A stretch of 64,000 bases of DNA from Pseudanabaena sp. ABRG5-3 (GTDB taxonomy: Bacteria > Cyanobacteriota > Cyanobacteriia > Pseudanabaenales > Pseudanabaenaceae). The notes under the pieces were generated by a model. That model saw only the letters and a program-made list of their open reading frames with translations. It did not search any database and was not told the origin of the DNA. The position numbers were made by a program, and so were the translations under genes. Positions within the stretch are counted from its first letter, which is position 1. Each line of letters starts with the position of its first letter. This document shows, in pieces, positions 16,581-26,280 of the stretch. Location of the stretch: contig NZ_AP017560.1 of the NCBI RefSeq assembly GCF_003967015.1, positions 2,970,048 through 3,034,047 on the forward strand, given 5' to 3'.

Positions 16581-18641
16581 GTGAGGAGTTTGTTTGCCAC
16601 GATTTTGGCGGTTACAGCAAGTGCATCGGCTCTGCCTGCGATCGCGACCTCAGATAATAATCTATTGACATTCAGTAATAGTCCCATAGGTCAAACCTCA
16701 AAAAATCTGAAGGTTCAGAGTGTTTTGCCTGGTCAGACAACGAATAATTTCATAAATTCTAGAGAGCTTAGGATCTATACGTTTGCCCAGCGATCTTTAA
16801 ATATGGCAAAACATCTGCCTAATAGCGTCCTTGGCATGTTGATTGTGGATGTAAATCAAGATTCTTGGCAAACAACTGAACAGTTTAAAATCCCTGCCCA
16901 AAACCCTCTTGTAGCTATAGATAAATTACTTAGCTTTTTAGGGCAATCTTCACAACTATCCTTTGCTAAAGATGTCCAGCCTTGGCTAGGTACAGAATTA
17001 GCGATCGCCTTTTTGTACAATCCTGAGCGCAAAGCCGAGGCAACATTTGCAGCTCTATCTGTGGTGAGTGATCATCAACAATTTGAAGCTTTTATCAAAA
17101 AGTTAAAAGGGTTGGATTTGCCAAAACCCACGGAAAAGCTATATCGAGATGTCAAGATTTGGGAATGGCAATTACAAGATACAGATACCTCAGAACCAGA
17201 AGAATCTCCGCAAGCGTTACGATCTAAGACCGTACAATCTTTAAATCTCAAGCACTTACAAGCTCCAATCGCTAACCATTCAGAGCAAGAACCCCAAGAA
17301 AAACCTCATCATTCTGATACAGGTGCAGATAATATACCGAAATTTCCAGAAATTGGTTTTAAACGTTTGGCGATCGCCAAGTTACCAAGTGGAGTTGCGG
17401 TAATTGCTTCAGATCAACAGGCGATTCAGCAGATGATTGATCTCGCTACTGCTAATTCCCCAGAGCAGTTAGCCTCAAAACCTGAGGAAGCCCTGCCATC
17501 ACTAGCAGATAGTCAACTCTTTTTGCGATCGCTGAATAATCCCCTATGGAATCGCTCTCTGATTGCAGGTTATGGAGATCTTAAAAATATCGGTCAACTA
17601 TGGGAATCGATCGCTACTGAGATCCCTGAAACTACCGAAATCCCCGGATTTAGCCGTGAAGAATATATTCAGGGATTGAAATATACTTTAAGCCAGTACA
17701 ACAGTGTTGATCTGTTTACATGGATAACGCCAAAGGGGATACGGAGTCAGAGTAATAGCTATTTTTCGGAAGTGCGCTCGCCGCAACCTAAGGATACGCA
17801 AGTCCGTGATCGACTCCTCTCATTTTTGCCATCCAATGTTTACGGAGCCATTACTAGCCGCGATCTCAATCGTCAATGGCAGTGGTTTGTGGAAGAGTCA
17901 AAACTCCAACCAAGCTATAAAATCCTGATTGAGGGATTCCGAATGCTTGCTCCTTTAATTGTTGGTTCGGGATTAGATGTTGACCTTGAAAAGGATGTTA
18001 TTTCTTGGATTGATGGCGAATATGCGTTGGTATTATTTCCTAGCGATCGCGCTCCTTTTAAAGAGATGGGTGTTGATCTCACGGTGGGAGCATTAATCCG
18101 TACATCAAAGCCTGAAGTTGCCAATGCTACTCTCAATAAATTGACAAAATATCTTACCAAGGTTGGGAAAGATTTCATCCAAGTGAAAAAGCGTCAAGTT
18201 GGCACTACTTTATTGACCAGTTTTGAATTCCCTGATAATCGCGAACGTGGTAAAACTCAAAGTATTTTTGCCTATGGATGGCGCGATCGCCAAACTTTAT
18301 TACTAACTTTGGGGGCAAGTACCGCCTCTGCTTTTATTCCCATCCCTAAGCCTGCCCTTGCGGAGACCGAGGATTTCCGCGATGCGATCGCCGATATGCC
18401 TCAACCTAATTTTGGTTACTTTTATCTCAATGCCAATGCGATCGCCAAACAAGTAGCGAAGTTTTTGTCATCAGAGTTCCTCCCTAATCTTGATGAACCT
18501 AACTCAGGTAATCCAAGCAAGTCATCTGAGTTGCCTGAACCTATTCAAAGAACAATCAATAAATTAGGTGGTGCTGTTTTTGTCTATTCTGAAACTAGCG
18601 ATCGCTTCCAATCTGATTTCTTCTTGGGTATCAAGCACTAG
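16581..18641 (+). CDS. DUF3352 domain protein, exported
   Basis: 686 residues, cyanobacterial DUF3352 family (unknown function). A signal peptide is seen at the N-terminus (LFATILAVTASASALPAIA). The body contains MLIVDVNQDSW, GTELAIAFLYNPE, YGAITSRDLNRQWQW and DGEYALVLFPSD, which are typical of the family, and a polar insertion (about 200-245, rich in Glu, Pro, His). It starts with GTG at 16581, preceded by AGAGGG. Probably periplasmic or thylakoid-lumenal. It lies 44 bases after the HPt/GUN4 gene on the same strand, so it may be co-transcribed. Confidence 0.85.
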   Translation: MRSLFATILAVTASASALPAIATSDNNLLTFSNSPIGQTSKNLKVQSVLPGQTTNNFINSRELRIYTFAQRSLNMAKHLPNSVLGMLIVDVNQDSWQTTEQFKIPAQNPLVAIDKLLSFLGQSSQLSFAKDVQPWLGTELAIAFLYNPERKAEATFAALSVVSDHQQFEAFIKKLKGLDLPKPTEKLYRDVKIWEWQLQDTDTSEPEESPQALRSKTVQSLNLKHLQAPIANHSEQEPQEKPHHSDTGADNIPKFPEIGFKRLAIAKLPSGVAVIASDQQAIQQMIDLATANSPEQLASKPEEALPSLADSQLFLRSLNNPLWNRSLIAGYGDLKNIGQLWESIATEIPETTEIPGFSREEYIQGLKYTLSQYNSVDLFTWITPKGIRSQSNSYFSEVRSPQPKDTQVRDRLLSFLPSNVYGAITSRDLNRQWQWFVEESKLQPSYKILIEGFRMLAPLIVGSGLDVDLEKDVISWIDGEYALVLFPSDRAPFKEMGVDLTVGALIRTSKPEVANATLNKLTKYLTKVGKDFIQVKKRQVGTTLLTSFEFPDNRERGKTQSIFAYGWRDRQTLLLTLGASTASAFIPIPKPALAETEDFRDAIADMPQPNFGYFYLNANAIAKQVAKFLSSEFLPNLDEPNSGNPSKSSELPEPIQRTINKLGGAVFVYSETSDRFQSDFFLGIKH

Positions 18642-18706
18642 GAAGCTATTAAAAAGTACGTGAGTTCATAGTAATTAGTATCGTGCTTTGTACGGAGCTA
18701 ATTGTG

Positions 18707-18864
18707 GAAAGTGGTAAGAATCGCTATAAAATTCTTACCACTTTCGCGTTCCTTTGAACTGACGTTATATCAATTTCCAGAAGTGTAGTCACACCTCTGG
18801 AAATTAAAAACCAACCCCAGCAAGGTTTTTTAATTCTAAAAATGGCTACGCCATTTTTAGAATT
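18707..18864. repeat. Three consecutive hairpins upstream of rdgB
   Basis: Stems at 18707-18745 (15 bp, GAAAGTGGTAAGAAT), 18772-18805 (15 bp, one mismatch) and 18832-18864 (15 bp, loop TAC). The last contains an in-frame ATG upstream of the true rdgB start. None has a clear T run; the first is likely the end of the DUF3352 transcript. Confidence 0.75.
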
Positions 18865-18898
18865 GGTATTAAGATTTATAAAAAATAATGGTTTAAAA

Positions 18899-19510
18899 AT
18901 GTCCGAGTTATCAAATCAATTGAAAAAGTTAGTAATCGCCAGTGGAAATGCTGGCAAAATAGAAGAGTTTCGTGCTTATTTGGCTGACCTAGGCGTAACT
19001 CTAGTTGCCAAGCCTGACAGTATCGATGTTGAAGAAACAGGGGTAACTTTTATTGAGAATGCTCATCTCAAAGCCTCTCAAGTTGCGATCGCTACCAAAG
19101 AATGGGCGATCGCTGATGATTCAGGACTAGAGGTAATTGCCCTCAATGGTGCCCCCGGAGTACTTTCAGCGCGATATGCAGAGACTGATCTAGATCGCAT
19201 CAATCGTATTTTAAAGGAACTTGGTGATCATCCTAATCGCGAAGCCCAGTTTGTTTGCGCGATCGCGATCGCCGCACCCGATGGCAAGATAACTGCTGAT
19301 GCCATTGGTATTTGTAAAGGCATAATCGCCGATATGCCACGGGGAAATGCTGGGTTTGGCTATGATCCGATTTTCTTAGTACCCGATCTCCAGCAAACCT
19401 TTGGCGAAATCGCCCCTGAAGTAAAATCGCGAATTAGTCATCGGGCAAATGCCCTCGCCATCCTGCGCTCTAAGTTAGAGTCACTGGTTGCACCACATTA
19501 TTCCGCGTAA
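18899..19510 (+). CDS. rdgB: Non-canonical purine NTP pyrophosphatase (RdgB/HAM1)
   Basis: Hydrolyses dITP, XTP and related NTPs to keep them out of nucleic acids. The 203 residues show the family motifs: VIASGNAGKIEEF (substrate loop), ETGVTFIENAHLKA, ADDSGLEVIALNGAPGVLSARY and GFGYDPIFLVP with a late SHRANAL. The frame is open to an ATG at 18842 inside a hairpin; the ATG at 18899 gives the normal family N-terminus and is preferred. The 3' end overlaps the convergent DHH gene by 41 bases. Confidence 0.95.
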   Translation: MSELSNQLKKLVIASGNAGKIEEFRAYLADLGVTLVAKPDSIDVEETGVTFIENAHLKASQVAIATKEWAIADDSGLEVIALNGAPGVLSARYAETDLDRINRILKELGDHPNREAQFVCAIAIAAPDGKITADAIGICKGIIADMPRGNAGFGYDPIFLVPDLQQTFGEIAPEVKSRISHRANALAILRSKLESLVAPHYSA

Positions 19511-20432
19511 TGATGTCAATTAGCTCTTGCTGCACCTCATCTGCTCGCTCATTGTCAATCTGACAAGTACCTGCATTAGCATGTCCCCCTCCTTCGTACC
19601 TCAACATCAACTCACCAATATTGATTGGACAGGTACGATTGAGAACGGACTTCCCTGCCGCAAATACAGTATTTTGGTGTTGTCTGCCCCACATTCGATG
19701 GATCGAGATATTACAATCAGGATAGAGGGCATACACCATAAACCGATTACCAGCATAGATGGTGGATTCATTCTGTAAATTCAGCACTACTAGCTTATCG
19801 TGCACTTCGGCACAATGCTGAATCTGTTTCTTAAAGATTTCTTGCTGCACAAAATAAAGTTCTACCCGCTCTTTGACATTAGGAAGCTCCATAATTTCCT
19901 CAATTGTCATCGTCCGACAGGCTTCCACTAACTCCATCATCAACGCATAGTTGGAAATACTAAACTCGCGAAATCTTCCTAGCCCTGTGCGTGAATCCAT
20001 CAAGAAACTTAATAGTACCCAACCTTGAGGATGCAAAATGTCATCCATGTCGAACTGAGCCGAATCACACTTATCAACCGCCTGCATCATCGCTTGCGAG
20101 ATATTGGGAAACTTTAATTTTCCTCCATAGTAGTTATAAACTACTCTAGCTGCTGATGGGGCTTCACCTTCGATAATATGATTCTCAGGTGTATCATAAA
20201 CCCGCATCGTCTCACTCATATGGTGATCAAAGATTAAGTAAGCACCTTCTATATAGGGTAAATTGGTCAAAATATCGCGATCGCAAACCTCTACTTTCCC
20301 ATCCTGCACATCTTTGGGATGTACAAATAGGATCTCGTTGATCATATCCAGTTCTTTTAGCAATACTGCGCTAACAACACCGTCAAAATCACTCCGAGTA
20401 ATTAATCGGTATTTTTTGGTTGCGGCTGACAT
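19470..20432 (-). CDS. DHH-family phosphoesterase
   Basis: 320 residues. The N-terminus has the metal-binding RSDFDGVVSAVLL and the DHH motif in YLIFDHHMSE; the C-terminal DHHA1-like part ends with LRYEGGGHANAGTCQI. These are the hallmarks of the RecJ/exopolyphosphatase/nanoRNase superfamily, in a short form common in cyanobacteria. The substrate (polyphosphate, oligoribonucleotide or cyclic dinucleotide product) cannot be decided from sequence. Its end overlaps rdgB in antisense by 41 bases, so the two transcripts are convergent and overlapping. Confidence 0.85.
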   Translation of the reverse strand: MSAATKKYRLITRSDFDGVVSAVLLKELDMINEILFVHPKDVQDGKVEVCDRDILTNLPYIEGAYLIFDHHMSETMRVYDTPENHIIEGEAPSAARVVYNYYGGKLKFPNISQAMMQAVDKCDSAQFDMDDILHPQGWVLLSFLMDSRTGLGRFREFSISNYALMMELVEACRTMTIEEIMELPNVKERVELYFVQQEIFKKQIQHCAEVHDKLVVLNLQNESTIYAGNRFMVYALYPDCNISIHRMWGRQHQNTVFAAGKSVLNRTCPINIGELMLRYEGGGHANAGTCQIDNERADEVQQELIDIITRNNVVQPVTLT

Positions 20433-20632
20433 AAGCTGATGCCCCTGATAATATTGCGAATATTACGATACTGAACATAACTATAGCGCTTTGCGCCCTA
20501 AACGAAAACCCAATAATCTGGTAAGAAATCAGGATATAGCTAAAGTTACTTGAGTTGAGAAATTAAGACCCAAAAGAGAACAACACTACTTTAACTCCTC
20601 CATTTTTTTTATTCCTGACTAATGACAAACAA

Positions 20633-23600
20633 TTACTGATGAAAGAATTGATAGACCTTGCCATACTCAAATTCTAACTTTTGCAGTGCTATTTCTATAA
20701 GCTGATTCCTGTTAGGATGATCCTGTGCTTTACATAAAGTCTGTAAATCTTTACAGATAGCAAACATTCTGTCAGCACCTAAAGTACCACAACCTCCTTT
20801 AAGGGAATGATTTTCAAAACTAACTTTCTCAAAATCTAGTTGTTTAAAAGCTTGCTGCATGGAAGCGATCGCTCTATTTGCTTCTGACAAATAAGAACTT
20901 ATGATTTCAGGTAAAAATATTTCACCTACAGATTGCTCCAACATACTAAGTGTAAAAGTATTAATCACCTCTAGACTAGAGATAGCAAAGTCATTTTGAA
21001 TATAAATGCCAAATGGGCTTGCAGATTTTTCTAGATCTTTGGATTGAAATTGATGTATCAATGGATCAATTGCTAAGTCCAGATTAATGTCTAAATTTTG
21101 AGATACTAGTTCAGCTTGATATACATTGTTGAGTGATTGTAATTTAGGTTCCTCCAAAGTCTGTTCATTTATATTTTGACTTATTCTTAAATGTCCAGAT
21201 ACATTGCGTAAAGTAATGATTAAATCGTCAATCTTTAAGGGTTTAGTTAGATAATCATTCATCCCAGCCGCTAAAGCTACTTCGCGGGACTCTCGAAAAG
21301 CATTTGCTGAAACGCCAATAATCCAAGGGTTCCGTTCTGGCAATTGGCGAATACGTTGACAAGCTGCCAATCCATCCATAATCGGCATTTGAATATCCAT
21401 AAATACTAAATCGTAAGCCTGTCTTTCTAATGCATATACAGCTTCTAATCCATTACTAACAGCATCTCCTTGATATCCTAATCGTTCTAACATGAGCAGG
21501 AGAATCTGCTGATTTACTGAGTTATCCTCAACGATTAAAGTTCTTAAGGGATGTTTATGGGCAAAATCACTATCTAATGCAAAATTTTGCTGTAGTTTAA
21601 TTGTGGGTTGCTTAATCGCAAATACGTTTAAAAATAATTGATAAAGTTTGGAAGTAGTAATTGGTTTGATCAAATATCCAGCAAAGAGATGAGAGCTAGG
21701 ACAACTAGTATTAGATACTGATGATAGAAGAATCAGGGGTAAGGAAGGGAAAATATCATGGATATTTCTAGCTAATTCGAGAATATCAACGGATGGCAAA
21801 TTCCAGTCAATAATCACAGCATCAAAGTCTAATAGTTCTAAATGCTTTAAGGCTTCTACTTCAGAGTAGGCAGATTGCACAAGCATTCCCCATGATTGTG
21901 CATAAACTAGAATAATTTTTTGAATAGTGGGGTTAGTATTAACAACCAGAATATGTTTGTTTTTTAGTTCAGAGGCGATCGCTAAGGGTTGTGTCGCGAT
22001 CGCTTGAGCGCGGATCGAAAAGGAAAAAGTCGTACCTTTAGCAACTTCACTCTCGACCTGAATATCTCCACCCATTAAATTACAGAGTTTTTTGCAGATA
22101 GCTAATCCTAAGCCAGTACCTCCATATTGTCGGGTAATGGAGCTATCTGCCTGCATAAAAGGTTTAAACAGTCGGGTGATCGCCTCAGGGGTGATGCCAA
22201 CTCCCGTGTCCCTGACAGTAAAATCTAGTTGGTAAATATCTGTGGTTTGATCTATCAAAGTAGAACTGACCGTAATAGCAATTTCACCACTTGGGGTAAA
22301 TTTAATCGCATTACCAATCAGATTTACTAAAATCTGACGCAGACAGGTAGAATCACTAATAATATATTCGGGTACATCAACATCTATCAACACAGATAGG
22401 TCTAGATCCTTTTCCGCAGTATTAGGTGCCATCAAATCGAGAATCTCTTCAATACAGTTCCTTAAATCAAAGGAACTATCTTCTAGTTCGATACTACCCG
22501 ATTCAATTTGAGAGAAGTCTAGAATTTTATTGATTACCGATAGTAATACTTCGCCACCCTGACGAATAACTGATACAAATTGCTGCTGTTGAGTGGAGAG
22601 TTGGGTATTACTCAACAGCCCAGTCATGCCAATTACCGCATTCATCGGAGTACGAAGCTCATGACTCATCGCCGCTAAAAATTCACTCTTTGCTTTGTTA
22701 GAAGCCTCCGCAACTTTCGCAGCCGCCAATTTTGCTTCATTCAGTTTCCTCTCTGTGACATCTTCCACACTCACCACAAACTGAACAGGGTTATTATCCA
22801 TATCATGGACTAGGCTCACATGGCTAACTGCATCGATAGGTTTTCCATCTTTATGAATATACTGTTTTTCTATAGTGATATTTGCTGTTTCCCCAGATAC
22901 TAATTTTTTTAAACAATCTATAGTTATATCTACATAATCTGGATGCGTAATGTCGATCGCCTTCATGTGGAGTAATTCTCTTGCAGAATATCCATATATT
23001 TTGCAAATTTCTTGATTCACTGTTAGGAATTTACCTTCCAGACTAAGAGTCGCCATCCCCACAGGAGCATTATTAAAGGAAGTTTTTAATAAGTCCTCGC
23101 TTTGACGTAGTTTCTGTTCTCGATCTTGTAATTCCGCAGTCCGTTGTTGAACTTTTTCTTCTAATAATAAATTAAGTTTTTGTAGGTTTTGATATAGTTC
23201 AGCCTGTTGAATCGCGATCGCTAGTTGTACTGACAACTGTTGGAGTAAACGTAAATCTACTTCTTCCCAATTGCGGATAGTTGAACATTGGTGAACAATT
23301 AAGAGTCCCCATAGTGACTGCGAATCAATATTCTGGATAGGAGAATCCTGAGTCTCAACACTAGCATTATTAAAATATGGCGAACTTTCGGGTAAGAGAA
23401 TAGGAACAACGAGATTTGCCTTGACTTGAAAACGTTCCAATAGCTGAATATGGCAAGAACTGAGATTTGCATTATGAATATCATTTGCTACAAAGATCTT
23501 GCCATGTCGATACTCACCACCCAAGTTATCACGGAAACAGGTATCAACGATATTTGTGTGTAAACTAGTGGTCCAAGGAGGATCAACAGCTTCAGCGACA

Positions 23601-24220
23601 ATAGTGCCACTCATATTCGGCTTAAATTTATAAATCACTGTACGATCAGCATTCAAAAATTTTTTGACATCCTGAACGATCGCCTCATAGTTTTTTTGTA
23701 AATCCAAGGACTGTCTGACATGGAGGGCAATTGTTAAAATTAAAGCCTCTTGCTGCTGCGATCGCTGCAACTTACGAAGTAATGTAAATCGCTCTAGCAA
23801 ACTATGGATACTACGGCAAAATAAAGCGAAATTAATTTCATCTTTAATTAAATAGTCGGTAGCTCCTAATTTAATGGCATTTGCTGCGGCTAGACCATCT
23901 TTATGACCAGTCAAGACAATTATTGGCAATTTCGGATCAGCAATTCCTTCGCTAATGGCTTCTAAAAAATCTAGTGCTGTCCCGTCGGGCAGGTTAAAAT
24001 CAAGGACAACTAAATCTACTTGATGCGATCGCCAAACCTCTAGGGCTTCTTTAATACAGGCGCTTTCGATAATATGGTATCGAGTGGTGATATCAGATTG
24101 TAGGTAACGTCGATAAATAGTCCGATGACTTGCACTATCCTCAACAATCAAAACTGCTACGTGGGGATTTAATGATTGTAAGTCATTGCTAAAAATATGA
24201 CTATTTGAGGAATTAAACAT
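20633..24220 (-). CDS. Hybrid histidine kinase REC-GAF-PAS-HisKA-HATPase-REC-REC-HPt
   Basis: 1195 residues. Domains in order: receiver (about 20-140, phospho-Asp in LVVLDFNLPDG); phytochrome-type GAF (170-345) lacking an obvious bilin cysteine; PAS/PAC (370-495); HisKA with MSHELRTPMNAVIGM; HATPase with NLIGNAIKFTPSGEI and GGTGLGLAI; a degenerate receiver (755-870; ILVVNTNP lacks the acidic pair but keeps VIIDWNLPS); a canonical receiver (880-1000; FMDIQMPIMDG); and C-terminal HPt (HSLKGGCGTLG). No transmembrane segment, so it is cytosolic. The internal phosphorelay needs an external output regulator, not found next to it. Monocistronic. Confidence 0.93.
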   Translation of the reverse strand: MFNSSNSHIFSNDLQSLNPHVAVLIVEDSASHRTIYRRYLQSDITTRYHIIESACIKEALEVWRSHQVDLVVLDFNLPDGTALDFLEAISEGIADPKLPIIVLTGHKDGLAAANAIKLGATDYLIKDEINFALFCRSIHSLLERFTLLRKLQRSQQQEALILTIALHVRQSLDLQKNYEAIVQDVKKFLNADRTVIYKFKPNMSGTIVAEAVDPPWTTSLHTNIVDTCFRDNLGGEYRHGKIFVANDIHNANLSSCHIQLLERFQVKANLVVPILLPESSPYFNNASVETQDSPIQNIDSQSLWGLLIVHQCSTIRNWEEVDLRLLQQLSVQLAIAIQQAELYQNLQKLNLLLEEKVQQRTAELQDREQKLRQSEDLLKTSFNNAPVGMATLSLEGKFLTVNQEICKIYGYSARELLHMKAIDITHPDYVDITIDCLKKLVSGETANITIEKQYIHKDGKPIDAVSHVSLVHDMDNNPVQFVVSVEDVTERKLNEAKLAAAKVAEASNKAKSEFLAAMSHELRTPMNAVIGMTGLLSNTQLSTQQQQFVSVIRQGGEVLLSVINKILDFSQIESGSIELEDSSFDLRNCIEEILDLMAPNTAEKDLDLSVLIDVDVPEYIISDSTCLRQILVNLIGNAIKFTPSGEIAITVSSTLIDQTTDIYQLDFTVRDTGVGITPEAITRLFKPFMQADSSITRQYGGTGLGLAICKKLCNLMGGDIQVESEVAKGTTFSFSIRAQAIATQPLAIASELKNKHILVVNTNPTIQKIILVYAQSWGMLVQSAYSEVEALKHLELLDFDAVIIDWNLPSVDILELARNIHDIFPSLPLILLSSVSNTSCPSSHLFAGYLIKPITTSKLYQLFLNVFAIKQPTIKLQQNFALDSDFAHKHPLRTLIVEDNSVNQQILLLMLERLGYQGDAVSNGLEAVYALERQAYDLVFMDIQMPIMDGLAACQRIRQLPERNPWIIGVSANAFRESREVALAAGMNDYLTKPLKIDDLIITLRNVSGHLRISQNINEQTLEEPKLQSLNNVYQAELVSQNLDINLDLAIDPLIHQFQSKDLEKSASPFGIYIQNDFAISSLEVINTFTLSMLEQSVGEIFLPEIISSYLSEANRAIASMQQAFKQLDFEKVSFENHSLKGGCGTLGADRMFAICKDLQTLCKAQDHPNRNQLIEIALQKLEFEYGKVYQFFHQ

Positions 24221-24344
24221 TGACAGTTTATAAAAATGAAATACCCCACTAGTGCATTATAGATAGTTTTCTTTAATTGGCTATATCGCAAAAATAATAA
24301 TTACTAAGCAATAGCCCTGTAATATAGCTATCGCCAAGTGTACT

Positions 24345-24412
24345 AGGACATAAAACCCAAGAATTGATTGGCGGCGCGGAGCGCCGCCAATCAATTCTTG
24401 GGTTTTGATTTG
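24345..24412. repeat. Perfect 26-bp hairpin, GCGC-GGA-GCGC core
   Basis: Arms 24352-24377 and 24381-24406 are exact inverted copies, flanked by AGGACA/TGTCCT that extends the dyad. It lies between the hybrid kinase and the DUF3288 gene, well upstream of the former and downstream of the latter. Confidence 0.9.
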
Positions 24413-24500
24413 TCCTAAGACAAGTGACTGTAGCTATAAATTATGGGCTGAAAGCTTAAACCCGTTTCAACGGGTTGATCTTAATTTTTGTTTTTGTGGA

Positions 24501-24788
24501 CTAAGCCCAATCATCCTGTCCTTCATCTTGAGCCATATAAACCTTACCGATCGCATGGATAGCTCTGGTTTTAGCAAATAACTCTTCTTCGGTAAACTGC
24601 CAGTTTTGAAGAACTTTGAGGAGATCGGTCTGAATATCTCGCGCCCCTACAAAGCCCTTGTAACGAATAATTAAACGAGCAAGATCGGCAAAATCACGAT
24701 TACTAGGTGAATTTTGGGTTAATAATTCATTTAGTATTTGCCGATCTTTGGTGTATTGAGGATGTCTTTGATCTTTGACTTCTGCCAT
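24501..24788 (-). CDS. DUF3288 family protein
   Basis: 95 residues, soluble and helical, with the family pattern DQRHPQYTKDRQILN, DLARLIIRYKGFVGARDIQ and LLKVLQNWQFTEEELF. The family is restricted to cyanobacteria and plastid-bearing relatives and has no known function. ATG start. Transcribed in the same direction as, and 44 bases downstream from, the membrane protein at 24833-26029, so an operon is possible. Confidence 0.85.
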   Translation of the reverse strand: MAEVKDQRHPQYTKDRQILNELLTQNSPSNRDFADLARLIIRYKGFVGARDIQTDLLKVLQNWQFTEEELFAKTRAIHAIGKVYMAQDEGQDDWA

Positions 24789-24832
24789 AAATTTAAAACC
24801 AAATAAGGCGCAAAGCGACCTACTTGATTAAT

Positions 24833-26029
24833 TTAATTTCTCAAAATGATTACATCATTACCAGTGACAGGACTGCGAGCAATCAGATGATTTTGGGCAT
24901 CAGCAACCAATAACTTCTTGAAATTGAGCGATCGCGTTCTATTTTGGAGATCTGTCACCAATTGTGTTTGCTTCTGGGGATCTAATTGATACCAACCATC
25001 ATTAAGCGCCACAATCAAACGCCCACGCTTAAAGTTAGTCTGCACGGAACCCAACAGCGATTCTCCATACTGGTTGGCAACTTCTGAAACTTGAGCTTGG
25101 ATTTTGGCGATCGCAATCTGTTCAGATGTTAATGGTGCATCGCCACGTTCTGGCTTTACCAAATCATTGACTGAGGGTGCTGGTTTTGCCGCAGGAGCTG
25201 TCTTTACAGCGTTAGGTTGCTTTTGGGCGACAGTGCTAACTGGTGCAGGAGATTTAGCAGCAGTCTTGATATTTTGACTATGGGCATGGGACGGCTTGAG
25301 AATAATCAAGAGTGAGAAAAGCGTCACTAGGGCAATAGTTCCCGCACGCTTATCAAGAATCCGCTTCACATCATCGGAAAGGGGAACCTGTGTCGCAACC
25401 CCAGTAATTGATCTCCAAATGGGAGCAGTTGCCGTAACAGTCTTTTTCCAAGCGTCATTTTCTTGGAGCTTTTCCCAAGATTCTACTAAAGAAGGGGTTG
25501 CGGCTGCCTTAGTCGAAACCTTTTGCCAAATATTCGTAGCGATCGGATCAAGCTTATCTACGGAGAACTGTAAAAACTCTAAAATCTTGGGTGTGACTTG
25601 CTCCTTGACAAATTTCCAAGCAATGCCAAATTCTTGCTTAACTTGTGCCGCTAATTCTGAGCTTTCCGTCGAGGCATTAAGCAAAGCCGCAGGTTCACCC
25701 GTCGCATCAAGCGCACCTTCTTGACTTTCTAAGCTTTGTTGTAGTTTTGTCAAAGCTACAATTAATGTAGCGATCGCCTTAGCTGAGAGCGTCTTTCCTG
25801 TCTTCAGTGCATTATTGATTGCTGGGTTGCTAGAAAGCTCGTTAGCTGGACTTGTTTCTGTCGTGGCATCCGATGGCGTTAGTTTCGTTTGCAGGTTACG
25901 CAGAGCAGGCAGCAAACTTTTAATCAGCTTCAGTAATAGCGCTTGCAACTGCGGCTGTACCTTTGTCCAAGTTTGCCCCACTTGCTGAGAAACGCGATCG
26001 ATTACCTCTTTAGTTTTGTTGTCTGACAC
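24833..26029 (-). CDS. Conserved cyanobacterial single-pass membrane protein
   Basis: 398 residues. The N-terminal 230 residues are alpha-helical and Gln/Lys/Ala-rich. One transmembrane helix follows (IALVTLFSLLIIL, about 230-250), then an Ala/Pro/Lys-rich linker, and a C-terminal domain of about 110 residues with IAIAKIQAQVSEVANQYGESL and LIVALNDGWYQLDPQKQ. That tail resembles a periplasmic domain found in several cyanobacterial proteins of unknown role. I do not recognise a function. ATG start with AGGAGGCAG about 10 bases upstream, an unusually complete Shine-Dalgarno for this window. Confidence 0.7.
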   Translation of the reverse strand: MSDNKTKEVIDRVSQQVGQTWTKVQPQLQALLLKLIKSLLPALRNLQTKLTPSDATTETSPANELSSNPAINNALKTGKTLSAKAIATLIVALTKLQQSLESQEGALDATGEPAALLNASTESSELAAQVKQEFGIAWKFVKEQVTPKILEFLQFSVDKLDPIATNIWQKVSTKAAATPSLVESWEKLQENDAWKKTVTATAPIWRSITGVATQVPLSDDVKRILDKRAGTIALVTLFSLLIILKPSHAHSQNIKTAAKSPAPVSTVAQKQPNAVKTAPAAKPAPSVNDLVKPERGDAPLTSEQIAIAKIQAQVSEVANQYGESLLGSVQTNFKRGRLIVALNDGWYQLDPQKQTQLVTDLQNRTRSLNFKKLLVADAQNHLIARSPVTGNDVIILRN

Positions 26030-26280
26030 ATCTGCCTCCTGTCACAATTCACACGATTGCCATGTAAAGTATCACAAATTATGCAGGGAGAATAACATAT
26101 CTTGAGGAGTTTCTTAATCATTAAGTCCTGAACTAGGCAAGATGCCACCTTGCATCATTTTGTTGTATTGCAAAAATATAAAGACTTAGTAACAACTACA
26201 AGGTTTGGTACAACCTCTTTTGGCTTTATAGTTAACTAAGCATAGCTACTTAGTTCCTATCAAACATTACTTAAAATATC

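Noticed and set aside
18842..18898. N-terminal extension of RdgB from the first ATG
   Set aside because: The ATG lies inside a hairpin repeat, and homologues begin at the later methionine.
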